Notes: a model not told the origin generated them from the sequence alone. Numbered from the stretch's first letter, positions 9,260 to 17,888 are shown. The stretch: DNA of 64,000 nucleotides from Chitinophaga oryziterrae (GCF_009758125.1 NZ_WRXO01000008.1:290379-354378); one strand, 5' to 3'. Numbers and translations: made by a program.

Positions 9260-9927
9260 TGATACAAGCTATTGCGATAGATGATGAAGTACCGGCGCTG
9301 AAAGTATTAGAATCCTTTTGCGCAAGGGTGGATTTTATCCATCTGCAGCAAACATTTAATCAACCCGATAAAGCCTTGAAGTATCTCAGTAAATCTCCGG
9401 TGGATTTACTGTTCCTCGATATCAACATGCCTTCTATGACAGGTATTGATTTATACAGGTCTATAGGGCAAAAGGCAATGGTCATTTTTACCACTGCGCA
9501 TAGTGAATATGCTGTGGAAGGATTTAATCTCAATGCGCTGGATTATTTGTTGAAGCCTTTTACTTTTGAACGTTTCCTGCAGGCTGTTGAAAAAGCAAAG
9601 TTGTTTCAGCCGCCGCCAACACCGCTTATTTTCAGGATAGATTATGGTTTGGTGAAAGTGAATCCTTCTGATATATTATTTATCGAGGGATTAGATGATT
9701 ATCTCAAAATACATCTGTTGCAGCAATCCCCTTTAGTAGTGCGCATGACAATGAAGGGTATACTGGAAAAACTACCCGCCAGTGCATTTGTAAGAGTACA
9801 CAGATCTTTTATTGTGCCGTTAGCACATATAGAGCAGGTGCGTAATAAAATTATTTTAATAGCGGGGAATGAGATACCTGTAGGAAGTAGTTATGAGGCG
9901 GGTTTTTTCAGTCAGTTTAAGTTATAA
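9256..9927 (+). CDS. LytTR-family response regulator
   Basis: The 223-residue product has a receiver domain (phosphoacceptor Asp55 in LLFLDINMPSMTG, acidic pair DD at 9-10, conserved Lys in LDYLLKPFTF) followed by a LytTR DNA-binding domain (about 125-220: ILFIEGLDDYLKIHL ... FVRVHRSFIVPLAHI). It overlaps the kinase gene by four bases and is its obvious partner. Targets cannot be told from the sequence; the divergent M23 peptidase, a cell-wall enzyme, is a reasonable candidate because LytTR systems often act on the envelope. Confidence 0.92.
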   Translation: MMIQAIAIDDEVPALKVLESFCARVDFIHLQQTFNQPDKALKYLSKSPVDLLFLDINMPSMTGIDLYRSIGQKAMVIFTTAHSEYAVEGFNLNALDYLLKPFTFERFLQAVEKAKLFQPPPTPLIFRIDYGLVKVNPSDILFIEGLDDYLKIHLLQQSPLVVRMTMKGILEKLPASAFVRVHRSFIVPLAHIEQVRNKIILIAGNEIPVGSSYEAGFFSQFKL

Positions 9928-9932
9928 AAAAA

Positions 9933-9954
9933 GCCGGCTTCTGATGAAGCCGGC
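9933..9954 (-). terminator. Rho-independent terminator of the terC-like gene
   Basis: GCCGGCTTC pairs with GAAGCCGGC around TGAT. On the minus strand it is followed by T7, so it mainly ends transcription from the TerC gene; on the plus strand it lies six bases past the regulator stop without a T-tract. Confidence 0.8.
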
Positions 9955-9963
9955 CAGGAAGAA

Positions 9964-10764
9964 TTATTTTACTTCTCCTAATTTCTGTCTCTTGGGATAA
10001 TTGAATAACCAGCTTGTTATTAATGGCACCAGGAAGATAGAAACAGTGAGAATGGACGTAGCCCAATCTGCTTCGTGACTTTCCAGGAATTTAGATGTAG
10101 CAGTTTCCGGATAGAAGTGTTCGTATAAAGACAACATCAGTTTTATACCTAATACACCAATTACCAGGAAGGCGGCTGTTTCCAGGAAAGGGAATTTTTC
10201 CATCAGTGTTACGAAGCCCTGTGCAACAAAACGCATCGCCAGGATACCAATGAATACGCCGGTCCAGATCAATACGATATTATCACTGAAAGCGACTGCT
10301 GCAAATACGTTATCGATAGAAAATGCAAGGTCCATCAGTTCTACCAGTGCTACGGTAGCCCAGAACTGGCCCATCCATCCTATTGTTGCTTTATATAACC
10401 AGTTACTGTTTTTATCTACAGCCTCCTCTTCTGATTCACCGGCTTCAGCAGCTTTTGCTTTGGCGGCTCTACCTTTAAAGTAATCAAAGGTGAGATATAA
10501 GAGGTATAAACCCCCGATTGGCTTCAACCACCATACTTTTATGAGGAACGATGCGAACAGCAGACAGATGCCACGGAAAAAGTAAGCACCAATGATACCA
10601 TACTTTAATGCTTTGTTACGTCTCTCTTTAGGTAAGTCCATTACCATTGTTGCCAATACTGCAGCATTATCCACAGACAACAGGCTTTCAATAATGATCA
10701 GGTTCCCTACGATCAGTAAAGAGGGAATCGGGTTATTAATGATCTGTTGAATTAATTCGTTCAT
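9964..10764 (-). CDS. TerC family integral membrane protein
   Basis: TerC/Alx/YkoY proteins are polytopic inner-membrane proteins linked to tellurite resistance, metal (manganese) efflux and membrane complexes with TerD-type partners. The 266-residue product has about seven hydrophobic segments. It shows the acidic family motifs: IIIESLLSVDNAAVLA in the first segment (residues about 22-37) and LVELMDLAFSIDNVFAAVA in the middle, whose buried Asp residues are thought to bind metal. A charged cytoplasmic loop (KAKAAEAGESEEEAVDKN) separates the halves. It lies downstream of the phosphoribosyltransferase and two TerD genes on the same strand, forming a Ter stress module. Confidence 0.88.
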   Translation of the reverse strand: MNELIQQIINNPIPSLLIVGNLIIIESLLSVDNAAVLATMVMDLPKERRNKALKYGIIGAYFFRGICLLFASFLIKVWWLKPIGGLYLLYLTFDYFKGRAAKAKAAEAGESEEEAVDKNSNWLYKATIGWMGQFWATVALVELMDLAFSIDNVFAAVAFSDNIVLIWTGVFIGILAMRFVAQGFVTLMEKFPFLETAAFLVIGVLGIKLMLSLYEHFYPETATSKFLESHEADWATSILTVSIFLVPLITSWLFNYPKRQKLGEVK

Positions 10765-10833
10765 TTGCTGATATGTTTTTAGTTTTCGGTGTAAATCTAG
10801 CCTGTTTCCATCACCAATACAAGCTCAATTATT

Positions 10834-11703
10834 CTATATCAGCTGTAATTCAGGTTTTAAGACCAATTGCCAGGAGGGGACGGTTTTCTGCAGATGATTG
10901 AAAAGATAGATCGCATTCTCCCGGTATTCCTTCATCTGGTGATAGTTATTACCAAGGCAGCAGTCGCCCAGTTCCAATAGAAAAGCGGTTGACTGCAGGG
11001 ACAACAGGTGTTCAAATTCCTGTGCCGGCGCATGCAGGATATACTTCACTACCCGGGTATTGAACCGGAAAGAGGGGCCTTTTAATATTTCTGCCAGGCT
11101 TGGCAGGGAGTTAACGGTATAATAATTCAGTTTGTTTTCGATGTTGGGATGGATATCCATATTATGCAACTGGGCATAATAGAGGAACCAGGCATCATTA
11201 TCCAGCGCGTAGCCTTCCAGCAGGTTGCGGATAATCAGTTCATGGCTGCCCGTTATACGGATATCATCGGTAAAGATCAGTGTTTTATCCTGCAGGAATT
11301 CTTTATCGAGATGATACTTATCGTTGATGATAAGGGCTTTCCTGCTTTGCATGTCCAATGCACCGTAATCAATACTGTATGTTTTGAAACGGTGTATTTT
11401 GGAAGTTTCTGCCGGGCTACGGCCATTCATACAAAGAAAGCGGTTCAGTACTTTCGTAAAAGCAAGCGTCAGGAAATAAGACGCGGTGGGTATTGCAGTG
11501 TAAGGGCTGGGCAATATCACCAGTTGTTCGCTCTGTAACAGAGCGGTATCGTGCGTGGTGATGAATCCATTGGCAAGGGCTGTTCCAAATGCATCCGCAG
11601 CAATGCCATCTCCAAATTTAAAACGGCTGTAGGCAGCCGGATCAAATGAGAATTCACTGGCATCTACGATGCGATGTAGGGCAAATACATCTTTCATAAA
11701 CAA
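10834..11703 (-). CDS. Ter-associated phosphoribosyltransferase-like protein
   Basis: The 289-residue product carries a type I phosphoribosyltransferase PRPP-binding loop, DKTLIFTDDIRITGSHELI, at about residues 140-158 (two Asp, then TGSHE). Such PRTases occur in Ter operons and have been proposed in comparative-genomic work to help make a nucleoside-like metabolite; the true substrate is unknown. The C-terminal 120 residues match nothing I know. It lies 101 bp downstream of one TerD gene and 69 bp upstream of the TerC gene. The partner enzymes usual for that pathway (ATP-grasp, aldolase-like) are not here, but a HAD enzyme sits in the second Ter locus at 58.4 kb. The start could be Met3. Confidence 0.75.
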   Translation of the reverse strand: MFMKDVFALHRIVDASEFSFDPAAYSRFKFGDGIAADAFGTALANGFITTHDTALLQSEQLVILPSPYTAIPTASYFLTLAFTKVLNRFLCMNGRSPAETSKIHRFKTYSIDYGALDMQSRKALIINDKYHLDKEFLQDKTLIFTDDIRITGSHELIIRNLLEGYALDNDAWFLYYAQLHNMDIHPNIENKLNYYTVNSLPSLAEILKGPSFRFNTRVVKYILHAPAQEFEHLLSLQSTAFLLELGDCCLGNNYHQMKEYRENAIYLFNHLQKTVPSWQLVLKPELQLI

Positions 11704-11804
11704 CTTGTTTAAGGGTTAATTAAAGGGCAGTTCCCTCCTGTATGCTTACTCCCGCCGCTGTTCAGTTCGCATATAAGTTACAGAATGCGGTCTCCGGTCT
11801 TTAT

Positions 11805-12482
11805 TTAATAGGCATAGTTTTTAAGTATATCCATGAAACTATCTGTAGCCTGTGGATCTCCTATTGCTCTGAATTTCCAGGTACCATCTTTACGGTATAC
11901 TTCTGCAAACACCATTGCGCACATATTATTATAAGCACTGTTTGCAGAGAGGTTGAACTTTGCAATTTCTTTTCCTTTACTGTCTACGGCACGTATGAAT
12001 GCGTTTTCTACTCCACCGAAATGCTGATTACGCTGACGGCCCTGGTAGATCGTTACCATAAAGAGGATCTTATCGTATTTAGGATCGAGGCTCTCCAGCT
12101 TTACAACGATCTGTTCATCATCTCCATCACCTGCACCGGTACGGTTATCACCTGTGAGCCAGATATTACCGGAAGGGTGTTTCATGCTATTGAAAAATAT
12201 CACATCGCTTCCGTACAAACCGATATTGCGCCCATCATTTGCTTTCACGGTTTTACCCAGGTCCGCCACTTTACCATTTTTATCCAGCAGAAAAGCTATT
12301 GCATCCAGATCGAATTCATCTTCTTTTGCACCACCCAGGAGTTTTCCCAGGAATCCGCCGCCACCGCTCTTTTTGCGGATGTCCCATCCCAGTCCTATTG
12401 TTACGGTAGACAGATCAAAACTTTCTCCTTTGTCGTTTTTACGCAGGTCGATAGTCTGACCTTTTACAAGATTTATTGCCAT
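11805..12482 (-). CDS. TerD family stress protein (long variant)
   Basis: TerD-domain proteins are small cytoplasmic beta-sandwich proteins that bind calcium and are tied to tellurite, oxidative and envelope stress. This 225-residue copy starts MAINLVKGQTIDLRKND and has the calcium-site motifs EFDLDAIAFLL (about 60-70) and TGAGDGDDEQIVVKL (about 110-124), then the FVVTIYQGRQRNQHFG-type segment and the end motif DGTWKFRAIGDPQATDS. It differs from its neighbour by a Gly/Lys-rich insertion (KKSGGGGFLGKLLGGAKE) before the first motif. It follows the other TerD gene by 12 bp. Confidence 0.9.
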   Translation of the reverse strand: MAINLVKGQTIDLRKNDKGESFDLSTVTIGLGWDIRKKSGGGGFLGKLLGGAKEDEFDLDAIAFLLDKNGKVADLGKTVKANDGRNIGLYGSDVIFFNSMKHPSGNIWLTGDNRTGAGDGDDEQIVVKLESLDPKYDKILFMVTIYQGRQRNQHFGGVENAFIRAVDSKGKEIAKFNLSANSAYNNMCAMVFAEVYRKDGTWKFRAIGDPQATDSFMDILKNYAY

Positions 12483-12494
12483 GTGTCTCAGATT

Positions 12495-13070
12495 TTATTT
12501 AATGATCTGCCCTTTGTAATATTTGGAGAGAAAATAAGCCAGTTCTTCTTTGTAGCCTATACCAGAGGCTTCGAAGCGCCATTTGCCATCGCGGGAATAG
12601 AGGCGGCCGAATTCAACGCCTGTTTCTATGGAGAAGTCTTCACCCAGTTCATACTTTGCAATTTCTTCTCCGTTGGCATCATTAACGATACGGATATACG
12701 AATCGCGTACCTGTCCGAAGTTTTGTCTTCTGCCGGTAGCTTCATGAATGGTCACTACGAACAGGATCTCTTTGATATCCCGGTTTACTTTAGAAAGATC
12801 TATTTTGATGATTTCATCATCTCCGCCTGCGCTGTTACCGCCGGTAGGATCATCGCCGGAATGGTGTAAGGCTTCATCCGGAGACGTAGTATTTCCGTAG
12901 AAAACGAAGTATCCTTCCAATGGTATCAAGCGGTTGGCATCTATCATGAAAGCAGATGCATCGAGATCAAAAGCACCTCCTGTACCCTCATTCGGATTCC
13001 ATCCCAAACCTACACTAATATTGGAAAGTCCTATATCTATCTTTTGTCCCTTTTGTAAGTTAATTGCCAT
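12495..13070 (-). CDS. TerD family stress protein
   Basis: A 191-residue TerD-domain protein and probably the first gene of the local Ter operon (terD, terD, PRTase, terC). The start at 13070 (MAINLQKGQKIDIG) matches the other TerD proteins here; an upstream in-frame ATG at 13106 adds 12 residues with no family match. The motifs are FDLDASAFMID, then HHSGDDPTGGNSAGGDDEII for the calcium sites, VTIHEATGRRQNFGQVRDSY, and FGRLYSRDGKWRFEASG. It is closely similar to the TerD at 57871-58425, which shares the VTIHEA-RRQNFGQVR and DFSIETxVEFGR blocks, suggesting duplication of a TerD pair. Confidence 0.93.
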   Translation of the reverse strand: MAINLQKGQKIDIGLSNISVGLGWNPNEGTGGAFDLDASAFMIDANRLIPLEGYFVFYGNTTSPDEALHHSGDDPTGGNSAGGDDEIIKIDLSKVNRDIKEILFVVTIHEATGRRQNFGQVRDSYIRIVNDANGEEIAKYELGEDFSIETGVEFGRLYSRDGKWRFEASGIGYKEELAYFLSKYYKGQIIK

Positions 13071-13317
13071 GAAAGTCAGATTTATGTTGTTACATCCGGT
13101 CAGCAAACAATAAAATTAAGTATTCAGGGGTGAATTTGAAGAAAAGTTTTTGTTATTAAAAACCATTTTTCAAAATGTTAATATCGTATTAATAATCATA
13201 ACTATCCTACTGATAAGCAATGATCTTTTTCTACCTAAACAATAATTCCCCCTTATTATGCCCCTACAGGGAACGATTAAATTCCGTACTTTAGCCCCGC
13301 CAAAGCGGAAAAACCTT

Positions 13318-14250
13318 ATGTCAATTACAGTTACACAGTTAAGCAAGGTATACGGGGAGCAGCGGGCGGTGGATGATATCTCCTTTTCTCTCAATAAGGG
13401 AGAAGTGGTAGGTTTCCTGGGACCAAATGGCGCCGGCAAAAGTACTACCATGAAGATGATCACGGGGTACCTGCCTCCCAGTGGCGGTCAGGCCAGTGTT
13501 TGCGGCTATGATGTGGTAACCCATCCTATGGAAGTAAGGCAACGCGTCGGTTATCTGCCGGAGGCAAATCCCCTGTATTCTGATATGTATATAAAGGAGT
13601 TCCTTGGCTTTATTGCCCGGGTACATAACCTGGGAGCGAACAGTGATAAACGTATTGCAGAGATCATTGCCCTCACCGGGTTGCTACCCGAAAGCAAAAA
13701 GAAGATAGGCGCCCTTTCAAAAGGTTATAAACAGCGTGTGGGACTGGCTCAGGCATTATTACACGATCCTGAAGTGCTGATCCTGGATGAACCCACATCT
13801 GGTTTAGATCCTAACCAGCTGGCAGATATCCGCCAGGTGATCAAAGACCTGGGGCAGAATAAGACAGTGGTACTGAGTACGCATATCATGCAGGAAGTAG
13901 AGGCGATGTGCAGCAGGGTGATCATTATCAACAAAGGGAAAATCATTGCGGATGATTCTTTACAGAACTTACAACAAGGTGGCTCCGAAAATGGTTATAT
14001 ACAGGTATCCTTTGGGGAACCACTTCCTTCATCATCAGATTTGCAGCAATTGGGAGGAGTAATACGTATTAAACAGCAGGATGCCCAGACGTGGCAGCTA
14101 TTTGCTGCGAATATAGAAGAGGTGCAGAAAAACCTCTTACAATTTGCTTTGATAAATAACCGGAACATCCTTTCTTTGCAGAGCAATTCGCAAAGCCTGG
14201 AAGCAATATTCAGGCAGTTAACGACCGACAAGCCTCAGGCTACAAGGTAG
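13318..14250 (+). CDS. gldA: ABC transporter ATP-binding protein GldA
   Basis: A 310-residue ABC ATPase most similar to GldA, the ATPase partner of the GldF/GldG membrane complex required for gliding in Flavobacterium. Motifs: Walker A GPNGAGKST (residues 35-43), signature LSKGYKQRV, Walker B VLILDEPTSGLD, switch His in LSTHIMQEVEAM. The start at 13318 (MSITVTQLSKVYG) is the usual family N-terminus; the frame stays open 20 codons upstream without family match. GldF and GldG genes are not in the window. A generic ABC-2 drug or polysaccharide exporter ATPase is the alternative. Confidence 0.8.
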   Translation: MSITVTQLSKVYGEQRAVDDISFSLNKGEVVGFLGPNGAGKSTTMKMITGYLPPSGGQASVCGYDVVTHPMEVRQRVGYLPEANPLYSDMYIKEFLGFIARVHNLGANSDKRIAEIIALTGLLPESKKKIGALSKGYKQRVGLAQALLHDPEVLILDEPTSGLDPNQLADIRQVIKDLGQNKTVVLSTHIMQEVEAMCSRVIIINKGKIIADDSLQNLQQGGSENGYIQVSFGEPLPSSSDLQQLGGVIRIKQQDAQTWQLFAANIEEVQKNLLQFALINNRNILSLQSNSQSLEAIFRQLTTDKPQATR

Positions 14251-14308
14251 CGACGCTTGCGTGTTGCAGCTTGAAGCTTATTTAAAATAATAAAACAACT
14301 TTACAAAG

Positions 14309-15601
14309 ATGAGTATCATTTCAGAAATCCATGCCAGGCAAATCCTTGACAGCCGTGGAAATCCAACGGTAGAAGTAGATGTAACCACAGAAGACGGTCA
14401 TTTTGGCCGTGCTGCCGTTCCTTCCGGTGCTTCTACAGGTAAACATGAGGCAGTTGAGCTGCGCGATAACGACAAATCCGTATACATGGGTAAAGGCGTT
14501 CTGCAGGCTGTTAACAATATCAACGATATCATTGCTGAGGAACTTATTGGATGGGATATTAAGGACCAGGCCGGTATTGACAAGTTTCTGATTGAACTGG
14601 ATGGCACAGAAAACAAAGGTAAACTGGGCGCTAACGCTACCCTGGCAGTGAGCATGGCTGTTGCCAAAGCTGCTGCTGAAGAAGTGAACCTGCCCCTGTA
14701 CCGTTACCTGGGTGGTGTAAACGCTACTACCCTGCCTGTTCCTTTGATGAACATCATCAATGGTGGTGCACATGCTGATAACAAAATCGACTTCCAGGAA
14801 TTTATGATCGTTCCTTTTGGTGCACCTTCTTTCTCTGAAGGTCTGCGTTGGGGCGTTGAAATCTTCCATCACCTGAAATCTGTTCTGAAAAAGAAAGGTT
14901 ACAGCACCAACGTAGGTGATGAAGGTGGTTTTGCTCCTGAAATCCAGAGCAATGAAGAAGCGATCGAAACAGTTCTGCAGGCTATCGAAGCGGCTGGTTA
15001 CAAACCAGGTGAGCAGGTAGGTATTGCACTGGATGCTGCAAGCAGCGAAATGTACGATGATGCTACTAAAACTTACAAATTCTACAAAAGCTCACAGAAA
15101 GTAATCAGCAGTGATGAAATGGTTGCTTACTGGGCTGAGTGGTGCAGTAAATATCCTATCGTTTCTATTGAAGACGGTATGGCAGAAGATGATTGGGCCG
15201 GCTGGAAAAAGATGACCGAAGTTTTGGGCGATAAAATACAGCTGGTAGGTGATGACCTGTTCGTTACCAACGTAAAACGCCTGAAACAAGGTATTGATCA
15301 GAACATCGCTAACAGCATCCTGGTGAAAGTAAACCAGATCGGTACTGTTACTGAAACGATCGATGCAGTAAACATGGCTCACAAAGCTGGTTACACTTCT
15401 ATCATGAGCCACCGTTCCGGTGAAACCGAAGACACTACTATTGCCGACCTGGCAGTAGCATTGAACTGCGGTCAGATCAAAACCGGTTCTGCTTCCCGTA
15501 CGGACCGTATGGCTAAATACAACCAGTTACTCCGTATTGAAGAGGAATTGGGTGAAGTGGCTTTTTATCCGGGAAAAACCGTTAAATTTAGTAAGAAATA
15601 A
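14309..15601 (+). CDS. eno: Enolase (phosphopyruvate hydratase)
   Basis: This glycolytic enzyme interconverts 2-phosphoglycerate and phosphoenolpyruvate with magnesium. The 430-residue product is full length. Family blocks are clear: ILDSRGNPTVEVDV at the N-terminus, NIINGGAHADNKIDFQEFMI, NVGDEGGFAPEIQSNEEAIE, the metal ligands in VSIEDGMAEDDW and LVGDDLFVTN, and the signature ILVKVNQIGTVTET followed by MSHRSGETEDTTIADLAVA. Codons are strongly biased to T-ending forms (GTT, GCT, CGT), as in gldJ, which fits high expression. It lies 58 bp after gldA. Confidence 0.98.
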   Translation: MSIISEIHARQILDSRGNPTVEVDVTTEDGHFGRAAVPSGASTGKHEAVELRDNDKSVYMGKGVLQAVNNINDIIAEELIGWDIKDQAGIDKFLIELDGTENKGKLGANATLAVSMAVAKAAAEEVNLPLYRYLGGVNATTLPVPLMNIINGGAHADNKIDFQEFMIVPFGAPSFSEGLRWGVEIFHHLKSVLKKKGYSTNVGDEGGFAPEIQSNEEAIETVLQAIEAAGYKPGEQVGIALDAASSEMYDDATKTYKFYKSSQKVISSDEMVAYWAEWCSKYPIVSIEDGMAEDDWAGWKKMTEVLGDKIQLVGDDLFVTNVKRLKQGIDQNIANSILVKVNQIGTVTETIDAVNMAHKAGYTSIMSHRSGETEDTTIADLAVALNCGQIKTGSASRTDRMAKYNQLLRIEEELGEVAFYPGKTVKFSKK

Positions 15602-15674
15602 ACTTCAGATTGGATTTCGTGCATTTCCGGGATTTGATCTTTGATTGCCGATATTTTAATTAGTGGTCGATATT

Positions 15675-15711
15675 TCCGGGTTTTGAGTCACTTCAAAACC
15701 CGGATTTTTTT
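15675..15711 (+). terminator. Rho-independent terminator between eno and the ftsB-like gene
   Basis: TCCGGGTTTTGA (15675-15686) pairs with TCAAAACCCGGA (15693-15704) across a six-base loop and is followed by T7. It ends about 110 bp after the enolase stop and only 14 bp before the next start codon, so some readthrough may feed the next gene. Confidence 0.85.
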
Positions 15712-15724
15712 AAAACTCAATCAT

Positions 15725-16030
15725 ATGTCCAGACTTAAATCCATCAGGATACCCGCTTATATGAAAAACAAGTTTTTCATCGCTGCCGTGGCATTTGTAG
15801 TATGGTTGTCATCTATGGACCGTAATAACTTCCTTTCCCAGTACGAATTACAGTCTGAGGTAAACAAACTGGAAGATCAGAAGGCTTTTTTCCAGCAGGA
15901 AATAGACCAAACCCGCAAAGAACAGCAGGAATTACTCTCCAGCCCGGAGAAACTGGAAAAGTTTGCCCGGGAAAAGTACCTGATGAAAAAAGATAATGAA
16001 GACCTGTTCATTATCACAGAGAAAAAGTAA
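15725..16030 (+). CDS. Septum formation initiator family protein (FtsB/DivIC-like)
   Basis: FtsB/DivIC proteins are small bitopic division proteins that join FtsL and FtsQ/DivIB at the septum. The 101-residue product has one membrane segment (FFIAAVAFVVWLSSM, about residues 18-32), then a coiled coil (YELQSEVNKLEDQKAFFQQE to about residue 75) and the family block SPEKLEKFAREKYLMKKDNEDLFII. The start at 15725 (MSRLKSIRIPAYMKNK) lies after the terminator; the longer reading from 15641 would translate the terminator itself. The gene order enolase then FtsB-like is common across bacteria. Confidence 0.88.
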   Translation: MSRLKSIRIPAYMKNKFFIAAVAFVVWLSSMDRNNFLSQYELQSEVNKLEDQKAFFQQEIDQTRKEQQELLSSPEKLEKFAREKYLMKKDNEDLFIITEKK

Positions 16031-16160
16031 TGTTAATCCGCATCCACTCCACTTTCCGTCTGTCCCGCTTATTTTTAGTTTCGAAATATTTCATTTATTT
16101 TGACAATACATTCTGCACAATCTCCGTTATACTGTTATGAATTAGTCTTTTACAAAAAAA

Positions 16161-16168
16161 TACATTTG
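16161..16168 (+). promoter_or_regulatory. Putative -7 promoter element
   Basis: TACATTTG one base before the ATG at 16170. If it is the true -7 box, transcription starts at or inside the first codons of the next gene, so a later start (16239) would be used. Confidence 0.4.
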
Positions 16169-16169
16169 C

Positions 16170-16388
16170 ATGGGGAATTCTACAAACCTTTTTTCTACTT
16201 TATACTCTGTAACTGATAGCGCCAATAAACTACACAAGATGAAAGATCAAGACCCGGAACTATCACGCGAAGAACAAATTTGTTTTAATCAAACCCGTAA
16301 AGCGCTTGATACAATTCGTTTTTCCCCAAGACCTGAAACATTGCAGGCAATCTCCGATTACGCTAAAAAGACGCAACCGGTAAAATAA
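16170..16388 (+). CDS. Small hypothetical protein
   Basis: A 72-codon frame (MGNSTNLFSTLYSVTDSANK ...) that I do not recognise. It is hydrophilic with no signal peptide or membrane segment; the C-terminal half (ELSREEQICFNQTRKALDTI ... PETLQAISDYAKK) looks helical. A TACATTTG box ends two bases before the ATG, which favours an inner start at Met24 (16239, MKDQDPELSREEQICF) and a product of 49 residues. It is flanked by an ftsB-like gene and nth on the same strand. Confidence 0.5.
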   Translation: MGNSTNLFSTLYSVTDSANKLHKMKDQDPELSREEQICFNQTRKALDTIRFSPRPETLQAISDYAKKTQPVK

Positions 16389-16426
16389 GTGACTGTTTGA
16401 CAGGTATAATTGCTCCCATTTTGCCC

Positions 16427-16434
16427 TACCTTTG
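16427..16434 (+). promoter_or_regulatory. Putative -7 promoter element of nth
   Basis: TACCTTTG ends seven bases before the nth ATG at 16441, a spacing that predicts a leaderless or nearly leaderless message. It argues against the upstream TTG start at 16432, which would lie inside the promoter box. Confidence 0.5.
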
Positions 16435-16440
16435 CGCGGT

Positions 16441-17088
16441 ATGACAAAGAAAGAACGCTTTGCCTTTGTTCTCAGCTACTTCGAAGAACATGCTCCCAAT
16501 GCAGAAACGGAGCTGATCTATGACAATCCCTACCAGTTACTGGTAGCCGTGATCCTGTCTGCCCAATGTACAGATAAGCGTGTTAATATGACCACGCCTG
16601 CTATCTTTAAAAATTACCCGGATGTGGAAGCACTCAGCACCGCCACATTTGAGGATCTCTTCCCTCTTATACGCAGTATCAGTTATCCAAACAATAAGAC
16701 CAAACACCTGATAGGTATGGCCCGGATGGTTGTGGAAAATTTTCATGGAGAGATCCCCTCTACTGTGGAAGAACTCATTACCCTGCCGGGTGTTGGCCGT
16801 AAAACGGCCAATGTGATCACCTCCGTGGTACATCATCAGCCCAATATGGCCGTAGATACACATGTATTCCGTGTATCAGCGCGGATTGGGCTTACGACCA
16901 ATGCCACTACCCCTCTTCAGACAGAAAAGCAACTCCTGAAATATATACCGGAAGAAAAGGTACATATTGCCCATCACTGGCTAATTTTGCACGGCCGTTA
17001 TATTTGCGTGGCCCGTACGCCTAAATGCGGTGAATGCGGACTCCGGCCGGTGTGTAAATACTATCATTCCCTTGTAAAAGGTAATTAA
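16441..17088 (+). CDS. nth: Endonuclease III (DNA glycosylase/AP lyase)
   Basis: Endonuclease III removes oxidised pyrimidines and nicks the abasic site in base excision repair. The 215-residue product has the helix-hairpin-helix LPGVGRKTANVI with the catalytic Lys, the catalytic Asp in VDTHVFRVSARIGL, and at the C-terminus the four-cysteine [4Fe-4S] motif C-x6-C-x2-C-x5-C (CVARTPKCGECGLRPVC). The chosen ATG (16441) fits the usual N-terminus (MTKKERFAFVLSYF). The next gene starts one base after its stop codon, so they are probably cotranscribed. Confidence 0.96.
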   Translation: MTKKERFAFVLSYFEEHAPNAETELIYDNPYQLLVAVILSAQCTDKRVNMTTPAIFKNYPDVEALSTATFEDLFPLIRSISYPNNKTKHLIGMARMVVENFHGEIPSTVEELITLPGVGRKTANVITSVVHHQPNMAVDTHVFRVSARIGLTTNATTPLQTEKQLLKYIPEEKVHIAHHWLILHGRYICVARTPKCGECGLRPVCKYYHSLVKGN

Positions 17089-17089
17089 T

Positions 17090-17803
17090 ATGGCCCAACC
17101 CTTCCTTACCGCTGAGTGGCGTAACCTGCTCATGATCAACTTTGAAGCCGATCCTGCTATATTACAGCCATTTGTACCACATCATACCGAACTGGATACC
17201 TGGAATAATACCCATTATGCCAGCCTGGTAGGCTTCCTTTTTACCAATACCAGGGTAATGGGGCTCTCCCTTCCCTTCCACCGTCATTTTGAAGAGGTGA
17301 ATCTCCGGTTTTATGTACGGTATAAGGAAGATGGTATCTGGAAACGAGGCGTTGTATTTGTAAAAGAAGTGGTGCCTAAAAGGATGATCACCTTTGTAGC
17401 CAACACCATATATAAAGAGAAGTACGCTACCCATCCGATGCGCCATTCCTGGAAACATACAGATGAACAACTGGAAGTGGCCTATGAATGGAAAGTAGGA
17501 CAACACTGGAATTATCTCAAAGCTACTGCCTCCGGAGAAGCACTTCCTATTACAGAAGGCAGTGAGGCCTCCTTTATTACAGATCATTACTGGGGCTATA
17601 CACATATGGGTACCGCCCATAGCGGCGAATACCAGGTGACTCACCCCCAGTGGAGAGTACACCCTGTTGCTGGCTTCAGTTATCAATGTGATACAGCGGC
17701 ACTGTATGGGGAACAATTTGTTCCGATGCTGCAGCAAACACCTCTCTCTGCACTGCTTGCAGAAGGTTCTGCTATTACAGTTATGCCGAAAAAAATATTA
17801 TAA
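17090..17803 (+). CDS. YqjF family protein (DUF2071)
   Basis: A 237-residue DUF2071 protein. The family is widespread and without a firmly known function; the fold resembles the acetoacetate decarboxylase superfamily. Typical features seen are the opening FLTAEWRNLLMINFEADPAI, the block YASLVGFLFTNTRVMGLSLP followed by HRHFEEVNLRFYVRY, and the late HPQWRVHPVAGFSYQCD. No signal peptide or membrane segment is present. It starts one base after the nth stop. Confidence 0.82.
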   Translation: MAQPFLTAEWRNLLMINFEADPAILQPFVPHHTELDTWNNTHYASLVGFLFTNTRVMGLSLPFHRHFEEVNLRFYVRYKEDGIWKRGVVFVKEVVPKRMITFVANTIYKEKYATHPMRHSWKHTDEQLEVAYEWKVGQHWNYLKATASGEALPITEGSEASFITDHYWGYTHMGTAHSGEYQVTHPQWRVHPVAGFSYQCDTAALYGEQFVPMLQQTPLSALLAEGSAITVMPKKIL

Positions 17804-17888
17804 TACCCGCCACTGGTACCTCTAATTTGGAAATTCGATAATATTTTACTTATCTTTTAGCGCTAAACTATTAAGACTAAAAATCGTT

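Noticed and set aside
11742..12869. A 375-codon plus-strand frame opposite the two TerD genes
   Set aside because: It spans the stop-start junction of two clear TerD genes on the other strand and has no protein-like motifs.
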